Shown: positions 24,846 to 36,116 of the stretch, one piece after another | Numbering within the stretch: the stretch's first letter is position 1 | Layout of the letters: every line of letters starts with the position of its first letter | DNA from: Cellulomonas biazotea | GTDB lineage: Bacteria; Actinomycetota; Actinomycetes; Actinomycetales; Cellulomonadaceae | NCBI RefSeq assembly: GCF_004306155.1 | Contig: NZ_BIMR01000016.1 | Span: 1-41,815, forward strand | Reading direction: 5' to 3' | DNA: 41,815 bases | Position numbers and translations under genes: made by a program | The notes under the pieces: generated by a model | Seen by the model: only the letters and a program-made list of their open reading frames with translations | Databases searched by the model: none | What the model was told of the DNA's origin: nothing

Positions 24846-25522
24846 GGCGGCGGTCTGCCCGCGGCACGGCGACGCCAGGGCGCCGGCCCGGTGCCGGTCC
24901 GATGCGCGCGCCGTGGGCGGGGCCGCTCGGCCTCTACCACCCGGGCACGAGCGTCCTGCACCGGCTCCCCGCGGGCGCGAAGCTCGCCGGGCTGCTCGTC
25001 GCGGGCCTCGTCGTCCTGTTCCTGCACGGCCCCACGTCGGCGGTGGGCGCGCTGCTCGTCGCGCTCGGCGTGCTCGTCGTCGCCCGCGTCCCGCTGCACC
25101 GCACGACGCGCGGCCTGCTGCCCGTGCTCGTGACCGCGGCGCTCGTCGGCGCGTACCAGGCGTGGGCGCGCGGCTGGGCGGTCGGCGTCGAGGTGGCCGC
25201 CGACCTGCTCGCGCTGGTCGTGCTCGGCACCGTCGTCACGGCCACGACCCGCTCGGACGCGCTGCTCGACGTGCTCGCCCGCGTCGCCCGGCCGTTGCGG
25301 CACGTCGGGCTGCCTCCGGACTCCGCCGCGCTGGCCGTCGGGCTGTTCCTGCGCACCGTGCCGGTCCTCGCGCAGACGTCGCTCGAGGTGCGGGACGCGG
25401 CGCGCGCCCGCGGGCTGGAGCGCGACCTGCGGGCGGTCGTCGTCCCGGCGGCGGTCCGCATGGTCGGGCACGCCCGGGCGACGGGTGACGCGCTCGCAGC
25501 GCGCGGGCTCGGCGACCGCTGA
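24842..25522 (+). CDS. bioN: ECF transporter transmembrane T-component (BioN/EcfT)
   Basis: 226 aa. Opens with GLYHPGTSVLHRLPAGAKL, the EcfT entry motif, followed by about four to five membrane helices, and ends with coupling helices bearing two ARG motifs (AARARGLERD and AARGLGDR) that contact the ATPase. GTG 24842 overlaps the bioM stop by four bases and adds a basic leader of 20 residues; an ATG at 24902 is an alternative without a ribosome site. Completes the biotin ECF transporter. Confidence 0.9.
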   Translation: MRRRSARGTATPGRRPGAGPMRAPWAGPLGLYHPGTSVLHRLPAGAKLAGLLVAGLVVLFLHGPTSAVGALLVALGVLVVARVPLHRTTRGLLPVLVTAALVGAYQAWARGWAVGVEVAADLLALVVLGTVVTATTRSDALLDVLARVARPLRHVGLPPDSAALAVGLFLRTVPVLAQTSLEVRDAARARGLERDLRAVVVPAAVRMVGHARATGDALAARGLGDR

Positions 25523-25610
25523 CGGGCGCCGGTCGGGTGCGCCCACCCGCCGGTCGTCGCACGTCCGTGCACCGCCGTCCGCCCGCCGCGCGCACCGCTG
25601 GACGCGCGAC

Positions 25611-25616
25611 TACGTT
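25611..25616 (+). promoter_or_regulatory. -10 element, leaderless start of metallopeptidase gene
   Basis: TACGTT 6 nt upstream of ATG at 25623; no ribosome site. Confidence 0.5.
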
Positions 25617-25622
25617 CCCTCC

Positions 25623-26510
25623 ATGACGTTCGGCGAGGGTGGTCAGTTCGAGGGCGGTCGCGTGCGCACGAGCCGCGGCGGCAAGGTCGCGGTCGGCGGC
25701 GGGATCGGCGCGCTCGTCGTCGCCGTGCTCGCGATCGTCCTCAACCAGTCGGGCAACGGCGACCTCGCGAACGTCCTGCAGGGTGTCGCCGGCGGCAGCG
25801 GCCAGCAGGCCGAGCAGGGCGTCGTCGGCGACTGCACCGCGGAGCAGGCCAACACGCAGCGCGACTGCCGGCTGTCCGCGACGCTGCAGGCGCTCGACGC
25901 GTACTGGGCGGGTGAGCTGCCGGCCCAGGGCGTCGAGTTCGCGCAGCCCCAGGCCGAGGCGTTCGAGGCCCAGACGACCACGGGGTGCGGCGCGGCGAGC
26001 GCGTCGACCGGGCCGTTCTACTGCCCGCCCGACCAGACGATCTACCTCGACCTCGGCTTCTACGACGTCCTGCAGAGCCAGTTCGGCGCGCAGGACGGCC
26101 CGCTCGCGGAGATGTACGTGACGGCCCACGAGTACGGCCACCACGTGCAGAACCTCACGGGCGTCATGGACAGCGCGCAGCGGCAGGGCGGCGGCGCGGA
26201 GTCCGACTCGGTGCGCGTCGAGCTGCAGGCCGACTGCTACGCCGGGATGTGGGTCGGCAACGCCGCGACCCAGGTCGACCCCGACACGGGCGTGACGTTC
26301 CTCGAGCCGATCACCGTCGAGCAGCTGCAGCAGGCGCTGTCGGCCGCGGAGGCCGTCGGTGACGACCACATCCAGCAGCAGTCCGGCGGCGGCGTGAACC
26401 CCGACACGTGGACCCACGGGTCGAGCGAGCAGCGCCAGCGCTGGTTCACGACGGGCTACGAGCAGGGCACCCTCGCGGCCTGCGACACGTTCGCGACCGA
26501 CAGCCTCTGA
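25623..26510 (+). CDS. Neutral zinc metallopeptidase, YpfJ family, membrane-anchored
   Basis: 295 aa. N-terminal glycine/arginine tail with GGxxxxxRVRTSRGGK, one membrane helix (about 21-40), then an extracytoplasmic peptidase domain with zinc motif HEYGHH at 169-174 and downstream VELQADCYAGMW, whose Glu/Asp probably completes the zinc site. Several cysteine pairs (71, 82, 122, 134) may form disulfides. Matches the putative neutral zinc metallopeptidase family (YpfJ); substrates are unknown. Monocistronic and apparently leaderless. Confidence 0.93.
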   Translation: MTFGEGGQFEGGRVRTSRGGKVAVGGGIGALVVAVLAIVLNQSGNGDLANVLQGVAGGSGQQAEQGVVGDCTAEQANTQRDCRLSATLQALDAYWAGELPAQGVEFAQPQAEAFEAQTTTGCGAASASTGPFYCPPDQTIYLDLGFYDVLQSQFGAQDGPLAEMYVTAHEYGHHVQNLTGVMDSAQRQGGGAESDSVRVELQADCYAGMWVGNAATQVDPDTGVTFLEPITVEQLQQALSAAEAVGDDHIQQQSGGGVNPDTWTHGSSEQRQRWFTTGYEQGTLAACDTFATDSL

Positions 26511-26554
26511 CGGGCCGCGCGGCAATGGGCGTGCCCGGACGGCCGCGTGCCGTC

Positions 26555-26560
26555 TACCCT
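26555..26560 (+). promoter_or_regulatory. -10 element, leaderless start of GNAT gene
   Basis: TACCCT 6 nt upstream of GTG at 26567. Confidence 0.5.
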
Positions 26561-26566
26561 CCCGAC

Positions 26567-27109
26567 GTGCCGACGACGATCCGCCCCGAGTCCCCCGCTG
26601 ACGTCGACGCGGTCCGCGACGTCGTCGCCGCCGCCTTCGGCGAGCACGCCGAGCACGTCCTGACGATGCTCGACGGCCTGCGTGCGGACCCCGCGTGGGT
26701 CGACGGCCTGTCGCTCGTCGCGGAGTGCGACGACGTCGTCGTCGGCCACGTCCTGCTCACGCGGGTCCGGGTCGAGACGGAGCGCGGGCCGCTGGCCGCG
26801 CTCACCCTCACGCCCCTGTCGGTCCTCCCCGAGGCGCAGGGGCGCGGCGTCGGCACGTCCCTCGTGACGCGCGCGCTCGACACCGCGACCGCGGGCGGCT
26901 GGCCGCTCGTCGTGCTCGAGGGCGACCCCCGCTACTACGGGCGACGCGGGTTCGTCGCCGCCGAGCCGCACGGGCTGCCGTCGCCGTCGGCGCTCATCCC
27001 GCCCGGCGCGTGGCAGGTGGCCCTGCTGCCCGACCACGAGCCGTGGATGACCGGTCCGGTGACGCTCTCCGCTCCCCTGCTCGCGGTCAACGACGAGCCG
27101 CGCGTCTGA
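26567..27109 (+). CDS. GNAT family N-acetyltransferase
   Basis: 180 aa. Starts TTIRPESPADVDAVRDVVAAAFG; the acetyl-CoA pyrophosphate loop is QGRGVGTSL and the following strand is VVLEGDPRYYGRRGF, the pattern of the YhbS-type predicted acetyltransferases. Substrate unknown. GTG at 26567 is supported by TACCCT 6 nt upstream. Followed by a strong bidirectional hairpin shared with the convergent SUF operon. Confidence 0.9.
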   Translation: MPTTIRPESPADVDAVRDVVAAAFGEHAEHVLTMLDGLRADPAWVDGLSLVAECDDVVVGHVLLTRVRVETERGPLAALTLTPLSVLPEAQGRGVGTSLVTRALDTATAGGWPLVVLEGDPRYYGRRGFVAAEPHGLPSPSALIPPGAWQVALLPDHEPWMTGPVTLSAPLLAVNDEPRV

Positions 27110-27149
27110 CGCCGGGCTGGCGGGCCCGCGTCCAGCACGGCGGCGGGTA

Positions 27150-27194
27150 CGACGAAGCCCAGGCCCCCGTGGTCCGGGAACCTGGGCTTCGTCG
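27150..27194. terminator. Bidirectional terminator between GNAT gene and SUF operon
   Basis: 14-bp perfect stem (27150-27163 with 27181-27194) around a 17-nt GC-rich loop, between two convergent stop codons at 27109 and 27206. Confidence 0.8.
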
Positions 27195-27205
27195 GGACGG
27201 CGGCG

Positions 27206-27537
27206 TCAGATGTTGAAGCCGAGCGCGCGCATCTGCGCGCGGCCGTCGTCCGTGATCTTCTCCGGGCCCCACGGCGGCATCCACACCCAGTTGATGCGGA
27301 AGCCGTCGACGATCCCGTCGAGCGCCTGGGCCGACTGGTCCTCGATGACGTCGGTCAGCGGGCACGCCGCGGACGTCAGCGTCATGTCGATGACCGCCGT
27401 GTTCGTCTGGTCGATGACGACGCCGTAGACGAGGCCCAGGTCGACGACGTTGATCCCGAGCTCGGGGTCGATGACGTCGCGCATGGCCTCCTCGACGTCG
27501 GCCACGGTCGTCGGGCTGGTGGGGTTGGTCTCGGTGC

Positions 27538-27541
<4 letters not shown>
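27206..27541 (-). CDS. sufT: SufT-like Fe-S assembly factor (MIP18/DUF59)
   Basis: 111 aa. MIP18/DUF59 domain: DPELGINVVDLGLVYGV and the conserved Cys in TSAACPLTDV. The PPWGPEKITDDGR segment is typical of actinobacterial SUF-linked members (Rv1466). It assists Fe-S cluster maturation, probably as a carrier or helper. Last gene of the SUF operon; its ATG overlaps the sufU stop (ATGA). Confidence 0.93.
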
Positions 27542-30207
<2,666 letters not shown>

Positions 30208-30223
30208 GCGGGGTACTCCTAGG

Positions 30224-30556
30224 TCAGAGGGGGACGTCGACGTCGACCAGCACGCGCTGGCCGTCGACGGTCACGGGGTAGACGGGGACGGGCTTGACGG
30301 CGGGCGGGCCCAGCGGCTTGCCGGTGCGCAGGTCGAAGCGCGAGCCGTGCAGCCAGCACTCGATCGAGCAGCCCTCGACCTCGCCGTCGGACAGCGAGAC
30401 AGCGCCGTGCGAGCAGATGTCGCTGATGGCGTGCAGCTCGCCGTCCTCGTCGCGGACGATCGCGACCTCGACCGGTCCGGACTCGCCCTCGAGCTCGACG
30501 CGGAACGTGCCGGCGACCGGCACGTCCTCGTCGTAGCAGGCGAGCTGGGCGGTCAC
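30224..30556 (-). CDS. Rieske-type [2Fe-2S] ferredoxin in SUF operon
   Basis: 110 aa. Single Rieske domain with ligands in CSHGAV and CWLHGSRFD (C-x-H...C-x2-H), similar to dioxygenase ferredoxin subunits. Streptomyces SUF operons carry the same gene between sufD and sufC. It may be an electron donor or a cluster acceptor for SUF; the role is unproven. GTG at 30556 overlaps the sufD stop (GTGA). Confidence 0.92.
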   Translation of the reverse strand: MTAQLACYDEDVPVAGTFRVELEGESGPVEVAIVRDEDGELHAISDICSHGAVSLSDGEVEGCSIECWLHGSRFDLRTGKPLGPPAVKPVPVYPVTVDGQRVLVDVDVPL

Positions 30557-31851
30557 ACGCGCTCCGTGTGCGCGGACGACTCGGAGCCCTCGACGTGCGG
30601 GGCGGCCAGGGCGTCGAGCGCCGACATCGACGACTCGAGCTCCTTCTCGATCGCGCCGATGAGGCGCTCCTCGACCGCGGGGACGCCGATCTCGTGGATG
30701 AGCTCGGCGAAGAAGCCGCGCACCACGAGGCGACGCGCGTCGGCCTCGGGGATGCCGCGGGCCCGCAGGTAGAAGAGCTGCTCGTCGTCGAAGCGGCCGG
30801 TCGCGGACGCGTGGCCCGCGCCCTCGATGACGCCGGTCTCGATCTCGAGGTTCGGCACGGAGTCCGCCCGCGCACCGTCCGTGAGGACGAGGTTGCGGTT
30901 GAGCTCGTAGGTGTCCGTGCCCTCGGCGGCCGCGCGGATCAGCACGTCGCCGACCCACACCGCGTGCGCGCCCTCGCCCTGCAGCGCGCCCTTGTACGTC
31001 ACGCGGCTCACGCAGTTCGGGACGGCGTGGTCGACGAACAGGCGCTGCTCCTGGTGCTGGCCGGCGTCGGCGAAGTACAGGCCGAGCAGGTTGACCGACG
31101 CACCCTCGCCGACGAACTCGGCGTCCGGCGTGACGCGCACGACGTCGCCGCCGAGCGTGACGACGATGTGCTTGACGGTCGCGTCGCGGCCCACGGTGAC
31201 CCGGTGCGACGCCGTGTGCACGGAGCCGTCGGCCCAGTCCTGGACGGACACGACCGTGAGGTGCGCGCCCTCGTCGGCGACGATCTCGACCGTCTCGGTG
31301 AGCGCGGCGTGGCCGACGTGGTCGAGGACGACGACCGACTCGGACAGCGCCTCGGCGTGCACGAGCAGGTGCGACGCCGTGGGCTCGAGGGGCGCGTCGT
31401 TGAGACCGGCACCCTCGACGCCCTCGACCTTGATCGAGGTGACGGTCGAGGCGACCTGCTCGCGCGGGATCGTCACGACGGTCGCGCGGGGGTACGACGC
31501 CCACGCGACGGCGGACGTCCGGTCGCCCGGCTTGCCGGCCCGGCCCAGGCGCTCGTCGCCGCGGTCGACGATCTCGACGCGGACCTCGGGCGCCTCGACG
31601 ACGGTCGTCAGGACGCCGTGGCCGGACAGCACGCCGTCGGTCGCTCCGGCGAACAGCGGCGCGATCTTGTCGACGGGCGAGAAGCGCCACTCCTCCTCCC
31701 GGCCCGTGGGGACCGGGAAGTCGGCGACGTCGAACGAGGTGAGGCGCGACGCGCGGGACGACTCGGGCGTCCCGCCGACGCCGTGCGTGTGGGCCCCGTC
31801 GGCGACCGCCCGCGAGTGGTCGGTCGACAGGTTCTCCGTGGTGGTCGTCAT
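30553..31851 (-). CDS. sufD: SufD Fe-S cluster assembly scaffold
   Basis: 432 aa. Begins with a disordered His/Thr tail, then EEEWRFSPVDKI and a long right-handed beta-helix, with the SufD C-terminal core EIGAGHASATGRFDDEQLFYLRARGIPE-like segment (short motifs: GAGHASATG, QLFYLRARGI, ARRLVVRGFF). Partner of SufB and SufC in the SufBC2D scaffold. Its ATG (31851) overlaps the last base of the sufB stop codon. Confidence 0.95.
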   Translation of the reverse strand: MTTTTENLSTDHSRAVADGAHTHGVGGTPESSRASRLTSFDVADFPVPTGREEEWRFSPVDKIAPLFAGATDGVLSGHGVLTTVVEAPEVRVEIVDRGDERLGRAGKPGDRTSAVAWASYPRATVVTIPREQVASTVTSIKVEGVEGAGLNDAPLEPTASHLLVHAEALSESVVVLDHVGHAALTETVEIVADEGAHLTVVSVQDWADGSVHTASHRVTVGRDATVKHIVVTLGGDVVRVTPDAEFVGEGASVNLLGLYFADAGQHQEQRLFVDHAVPNCVSRVTYKGALQGEGAHAVWVGDVLIRAAAEGTDTYELNRNLVLTDGARADSVPNLEIETGVIEGAGHASATGRFDDEQLFYLRARGIPEADARRLVVRGFFAELIHEIGVPAVEERLIGAIEKELESSMSALDALAAPHVEGSESSAHTERV

Positions 31852-33290
31852 CAGCCGACGGCCCCTTCCATCTGCAGCTCGATGAGGCGGTTGAGCTCGA
31901 GGGCGTACTCCATGGGCAGCTCGCGCGCGATGGGCTCGACGAACCCGCGCACGATCATGGCCATCGCCTCGGTCTCGGGCATGCCCCGGGACATCAGGTA
32001 GAACAGCTGGTCCTCGCTCACGCGCGACACCGTCGCCTCGTGGCCCATCGACACGTCGTCCTCGCGGACGTCGACGTACGGGTAGGTGTCGGAGCGGGAG
32101 ATCTGGTCGACGAGCAGGGCGTCGCACAGGACGTTGCTCGCGCTGTGCTCGGCGCCCTCGAGGACCTGCACGAGGCCGCGGTAGGACGTGCGGCCACCGC
32201 CGCGCGCGACCGACTTGGAGACGATCGACGACGACGTGTGCGGCGCGGCGTGCACCATCTTGGCGCCCGCGTCCTGGTGCTGGCCCTCGCCGGCGAACGC
32301 GATCGACAGCGTCTCGCCGCGCGCGTGCTCGCCCATGAGGTAGATCGCCGGGTACTTCATGGTGACCTTGGAGCCGATGTTGCCGTCGACCCACTCCATG
32401 GTCGCGCCCTCGGCGGCGGTCGCCCGCTTGGTCACGAGGTTGTACACGTTGTTCGACCAGTTCTGGATCGTCGTGTACCGCACGCGGGCGTTCTTCTTGA
32501 CGATGATCTCGACGACCGCGGAGTGCAGCGAGTCCGAGGAGTACACGGGGGCCGTGCAGCCCTCGACGTAGTGCACGTACGAGCCCTCGTCCGCGATGAT
32601 CAGCGTCCGCTCGAACTGGCCCATGTTCTCCGTGTTGATGCGGAAGTAGGCCTGCAGCGGGATCTCGACGTGCACGCCCGGCGGCACGTAGACGAACGAG
32701 CCGCCCGACCAGACGGCGGTGTTGAGCGACGCGAACTTGTTGTCGCCCGGGGGGATCACGGAGCCGAAGTACTGCTCGAAGATCTCCGGGTGCTCACGCA
32801 GGCCCGTGTCGGTGTCGAGGAAGATGACGCCCTGCTCCTCGAGCGACTCCTGGATCTGGTGGTAGACGACCTCGGACTCGTACTGCGCGGCGACGCCCGC
32901 GACGAGGCGCTGCTTCTCCGCCTCCGGGATGCCGAGCCGGTCGTACGTGTTCTTGATGTCCTCGGGCAGGTCCTCCCAGCTGGCGGCCTGCTTCTCCGTG
33001 GAGCGCACGAAGTACTTGATGTTGTCGAAGTCGATGCCCGACAGGTCGGAGCCCCACCACGGCATCGGCTTCTTCTCGAAGAGGCGCAGGGACTTCAGGC
33101 GCGTCTTGAGCATCCACTCGGGCTCGTTCTTCAGCGCCGAGATCTCCCGCACGACGGCCTCGGACAGGCCGCGCTTGGCCGTCGCACCGGCGACGTCGGT
33201 GTCGTGCCAGCCGTAGTTGTAGTTGCCGATCGAGGCGATGGTCTCGTCCTGCGTCAGCGGCGTGGCCGCGTTCTCGGTGGGTGCACTCAT
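31851..33290 (-). CDS. sufB: SufB Fe-S cluster assembly scaffold
   Basis: 479 aa, the usual SufB length. Recognised by [48 protein letters not shown], conserved [14 protein letters not shown], and C-terminal [22 protein letters not shown]. SufB is the subunit on which Fe-S clusters form. ATG at 33290 overlaps the sufR stop by four bases, so scaffold synthesis is coupled to translation of the repressor. Confidence 0.97.
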   Translation of the reverse strand: MSAPTENAATPLTQDETIASIGNYNYGWHDTDVAGATAKRGLSEAVVREISALKNEPEWMLKTRLKSLRLFEKKPMPWWGSDLSGIDFDNIKYFVRSTEKQAASWEDLPEDIKNTYDRLGIPEAEKQRLVAGVAAQYESEVVYHQIQESLEEQGVIFLDTDTGLREHPEIFEQYFGSVIPPGDNKFASLNTAVWSGGSFVYVPPGVHVEIPLQAYFRINTENMGQFERTLIIADEGSYVHYVEGCTAPVYSSDSLHSAVVEIIVKKNARVRYTTIQNWSNNVYNLVTKRATAAEGATMEWVDGNIGSKVTMKYPAIYLMGEHARGETLSIAFAGEGQHQDAGAKMVHAAPHTSSSIVSKSVARGGGRTSYRGLVQVLEGAEHSASNVLCDALLVDQISRSDTYPYVDVREDDVSMGHEATVSRVSEDQLFYLMSRGMPETEAMAMIVRGFVEPIARELPMEYALELNRLIELQMEGAVG

Positions 33291-34021
33291 GCTGTCGGTC
33301 CTTCCGGGGCGAGCACGGGGGCTGCGGGGGTCGGTGCGGTCGTCGGGATGTTCGTGGTGCAGACGTGCCCGCCCCCGGCGAGGGTGGCGAGGCGCTGCAC
33401 GTGGACGCCGAGCAGGCGCGAGAACGCGCGCGCCTCGGCCTCGCAGAGCTGCGGGAACTCGTGCGCGACGTCCTGGACGGGGCAGTGCCCCTGGCAGAGC
33501 TGGACGGCGTGCGTGCCGGGCACGGGCCGCGCGGACGCGGCGTAGCCGTCGGCGGACAGGCCGTCGGCGAGCGTGCGGGCGCGGGCGGTGACGTCGTCCC
33601 CCGCGGCGGCGACCGCCGCGGCGTGCCGCTGCTCGAGGTCGCGCACGCGCTGCTCCGCGAAGCTCTCGACGGCGTCGGGGCCGGCGGTCTGCGCGAGGAA
33701 CCGCAGCGCGTCGGCGGCGAGCTCGGAATAGCGGTGCGACAACGCGCTCTGCCCGCGGCTCGTCACGACGTAGCGACGGGCGGGCCGGCCGCGGCGCACG
33801 GGGCCGGCACCGACGCTCTCGTGCACGGCGATCTGCTCGCCCTGCTCGAGCACCGCGAGGTGGCGCCGGATGCCGGCGGTCGTGAGGTCGAGCCGCGCGG
33901 CGAGCTCGGCGGCGGAGACGGGGCCCTGCGACGCGACGATCCGGAGCACGCGCTGCCGGGTCCCCGCGTCCGACTCGGGCGCGTCGGCGTCGTGCAGGAC
34001 GACGGGCAGCGTCGCGCTCAT
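33287..34021 (-). CDS. sufR: SufR-type Fe-S transcriptional repressor of the SUF operon
   Basis: 244 aa. N-terminal DeoR/ArsR-like winged helix (about 20-90; [25 protein letters not shown]) and a C-terminal domain with four cysteines at 176, 180, 193 and 221, suited to ligate an Fe-S cluster. SufR represses the suf operon when its cluster is loaded (known from cyanobacteria and mycobacteria). First gene of the operon. ATG at 34021 has GGAGG upstream. A matching operator lies about 110 bp upstream. Confidence 0.94.
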   Translation of the reverse strand: MSATLPVVLHDADAPESDAGTRQRVLRIVASQGPVSAAELAARLDLTTAGIRRHLAVLEQGEQIAVHESVGAGPVRRGRPARRYVVTSRGQSALSHRYSELAADALRFLAQTAGPDAVESFAEQRVRDLEQRHAAAVAAAGDDVTARARTLADGLSADGYAASARPVPGTHAVQLCQGHCPVQDVAHEFPQLCEAEARAFSRLLGVHVQRLATLAGGGHVCTTNIPTTAPTPAAPVLAPEGPTA

Positions 34022-34130
34022 GCACACCTCCGGGCCGGGTCGGGCGGTCTCGCGGCGGCGTCCCGCCGCACGCACCGCCGGCCGGTGCGTGCCGGCCGAC
34101 GGGCGACCCGGGGGAAGGTCGCGATATTGA

Positions 34131-34144
34131 CAACATCCTCGTTG
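34131..34144 (-). promoter_or_regulatory. Candidate SufR operator CAAC-N6-GTTG
   Basis: The sequence is caac-atcctc-gttg on the plus strand. CAAC-N6-GTTG is the inverted repeat reported for SufR of Synechocystis. Its N6 (GAGGAT on the minus strand) is a plausible -10 hexamer. Confidence 0.68.
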
Positions 34145-34163
34145 CCGAAATGCATCCCTGCAA
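34135..34163 (-). promoter_or_regulatory. Candidate suf operon promoter
   Basis: On the minus strand TTGCAG (34158-34163, -35) and GAGGAT (34135-34140, -10) are 17 bp apart. The predicted transcript begins near 34128 and has a leader of about 105 nt. The -10 lies within the SufR operator candidate. Confidence 0.5.
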
Positions 34164-34298
34164 GCAAGGCAGACCTTCCTACCGTCGCCCAGACCTCGCC
34201 CCGACGCCGGCCGGACGCCGGGCGCAGCAGCCGTTGCGGCACGCCGCCCGGCACCGCCACCGCGGCACGTGGCGCACGTCACGCCGCCCGCACGCGCC

Positions 34299-34304
34299 TA
34301 GACT
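34299..34304 (+). promoter_or_regulatory. -10 element, leaderless start of ABC ATPase gene
   Basis: TAGACT 8 nt upstream of GTG at 34313. Confidence 0.48.
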
Positions 34305-34312
34305 CCCCTCTC

Positions 34313-35236
34313 GTGCCCGACTCCCCCGCCCTGGAGGTCCGTGGGCTCGTCAAGCGGTACGGCGGCACCGCCGTCGTCGACGGGCTCGACCTCGTCGCCC
34401 GCCACGGCCAGGTCACCGCGGTCCTCGGGCCCAACGGTGCCGGGAAGACCACGACCATCGAGTGCTGCGAGGGCCTGCGCACGCCCGACGAGGGCACGGT
34501 GACCGTCCTCGGCCTCGACCCCCGCACGCAGGCGCGCGACCTGCGCCCGCGCGTCGGCGTCATGCTCCAGGACGGCGGGCTGCCCACGGGGATCCGCGCC
34601 GCCGAGATGCTCGCGCACGTCGCCCGCATGTACGCCGCGCCGCGCGACCTCGGCGAGCTCACCGAGCGCCTCGGCCTCGGCTCGTTCGCGCGCACGACCG
34701 TCCGGCGGCTGTCCGGCGGTCAGCGGCAGCGGCTCGCGCTCGCCGCGGCCGTCGTGGGCCGTCCCGAGCTCGTGTTCCTCGACGAGCCGAGCGCCGGCAT
34801 GGACCCCCAGGCCCGGCTCGCGGTGTGGGAGCTCGTCCGCGAGCTGCGCGCCGAGGGCGTCGCCGTCGTCCTCACGACCCACCTCATGGACGAGGCCGAG
34901 GACCTCGCGGACCACGTCGTCGTCGTCGACCGCGGCCGCGTCGTCGCGCAGGGCTCGGTGGCCGAGCTGCTCACCGGCGCCGACGACCGCACGCTGCACC
35001 TGCAGGCACCCGCCGGGCTCGACCTCGCCCCGCTGCGCACCGCCCTCGGCGACGGCCTCTCCGTCGCCGAGGCCGCGCCGGGCACGTACGTCGTCGCCGG
35101 GGCGGTCGAGCCGGCCACGGTCGCCGCGGTCACCGCCTGGCTCGCGCAGGCCGACGCCCTCGCGAGCCGGCTCACGGTCGGCCGCTCGACGCTCGAGGAC
35201 GTCTTCCTCGACCTCACCGGACGGGACCTGCGATGA
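34313..35236 (+). CDS. ABC transporter ATP-binding protein (ctaA-linked)
   Basis: 307 aa. ABC-2 type ATPase: Walker [10 protein letters not shown], signature LSGGQRQRLALA, Walker B LVFLDEPSAGMD, H-loop TTHLMDEAEDL, and a C-terminal accessory domain of about 80 residues. Equivalent in position to mycobacterial Rv1458c, beside suf and ctaA. Substrate unknown; the link to heme A/Fe-S assembly is by neighbourhood only. GTG start fits a leaderless promoter. Coupled to the permease by an ATGA overlap. Confidence 0.92.
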   Translation: MPDSPALEVRGLVKRYGGTAVVDGLDLVARHGQVTAVLGPNGAGKTTTIECCEGLRTPDEGTVTVLGLDPRTQARDLRPRVGVMLQDGGLPTGIRAAEMLAHVARMYAAPRDLGELTERLGLGSFARTTVRRLSGGQRQRLALAAAVVGRPELVFLDEPSAGMDPQARLAVWELVRELRAEGVAVVLTTHLMDEAEDLADHVVVVDRGRVVAQGSVAELLTGADDRTLHLQAPAGLDLAPLRTALGDGLSVAEAAPGTYVVAGAVEPATVAAVTAWLAQADALASRLTVGRSTLEDVFLDLTGRDLR

Positions 35237-36027
35237 GCGCCACCCCCGCACCTGTCGCCGACACCGCCCCCACGGCGCACCCCGGCGCCGCGCCGACCCC
35301 CCGCCGGGTCCTCGCGCAGACGGCCTTCGAGGCCCGCGCGATCCTGCGCAACGGCGAGCAGCTCCTCGTCACGGTCGTCGTGCCCGTGCTCGTGCTCGTC
35401 GGCCTCACGCGCGGCACGTTCGTCGAGCTCGACACCGGCGGCGCGAGCCGCATCGACTTCCTCGCACCCGGCGTCCTCGCGCTCGCCGTCATGACGACGT
35501 CCTTCACGTCGCAGGCCATCGCCTCGTCGTTCGACCGACGCAACGGCGTGCTGCGGCTGCTGTCGACGACGCCGCTCGGCCGCGGCGGCCTGCTCGCCGG
35601 CAAGGTGCTCGGGGTCCTCGTCGTCGAGCTCGTCCAGGTCCTCGTCATCGGCGTCGCCGCCGTGCTGCTGGGCTGGCGTCCCGACCCCGCGGGTATCCCC
35701 CTCGCGGTCGTGGCGGTCGTCCTCGGCACGGCCGCGTTCACGTCGCTCGCGATGCTCGTCGCCGGCACGCTGCGCGCCGAGGCCGTCCTGGCCGTCGCCA
35801 ACCTCGCGCTGCTCGTCCTCGCCGTCGCCGGGGGCGTCGTCGTGCCCGCGAGCAGCCTGCCCGGCCCGCTCGAGCACGTCGCGCTGCTGCTGCCGTCGGG
35901 CGCGCTCGGCGAGGCGATGCGCGAGACCCTGCTGCACGGCGTGCTGCCGCCGTGGTCGGTCGTCGTCCTGCTCGGCTGGACCGCCGCGCTCGGCTGGGGC
36001 GCCGGGCGTCTCTTCCGCTGGCACTGA
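35233..36027 (+). CDS. ABC-2 type permease (ctaA-linked)
   Basis: 264 aa. A proline-rich tail of about 25 residues is followed by six membrane helices of the ABC-2 type, with FLAPGVLALAVMTTSFTSQAIASSFDRRNGVLRLLSTTPL forming the coupling region and LPGPLEHVALLLPSGALGEAMR before the last helix. Corresponds by position to mycobacterial Rv1457c. Works with 34313-35236. Its stop is 89 bp before heme A synthase, which has its own promoter. Confidence 0.92.
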   Translation: MSATPAPVADTAPTAHPGAAPTPRRVLAQTAFEARAILRNGEQLLVTVVVPVLVLVGLTRGTFVELDTGGASRIDFLAPGVLALAVMTTSFTSQAIASSFDRRNGVLRLLSTTPLGRGGLLAGKVLGVLVVELVQVLVIGVAAVLLGWRPDPAGIPLAVVAVVLGTAAFTSLAMLVAGTLRAEAVLAVANLALLVLAVAGGVVVPASSLPGPLEHVALLLPSGALGEAMRETLLHGVLPPWSVVVLLGWTAALGWGAGRLFRWH

Positions 36028-36103
36028 GGTCGACGCACCCGCGGGGCGACCGCGTGTGACGCACCTGGCCCCCGGACGGTCCGGCCGGGCGGGACGCGGA
36101 ACG

Positions 36104-36109
36104 TACCCT
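36104..36109 (+). promoter_or_regulatory. -10 element, leaderless start of ctaA
   Basis: TACCCT 7 nt upstream of GTG at 36117; no ribosome site. Confidence 0.52.
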
Positions 36110-36116
36110 GGGACCC

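Noticed and set aside
34113-34179. 8-bp inverted repeat GGAAGGTC ... GACCTTCC flanking the suf promoter
   Set aside because: The arms are 51 nt apart and short; likely chance, although it does surround the SufR site.
34163-34181. IdeR/DtxR iron box near the suf promoter
   Set aside because: The AAGGCAGACCTT-like string matches only about half of the 19-bp consensus, too few to claim.
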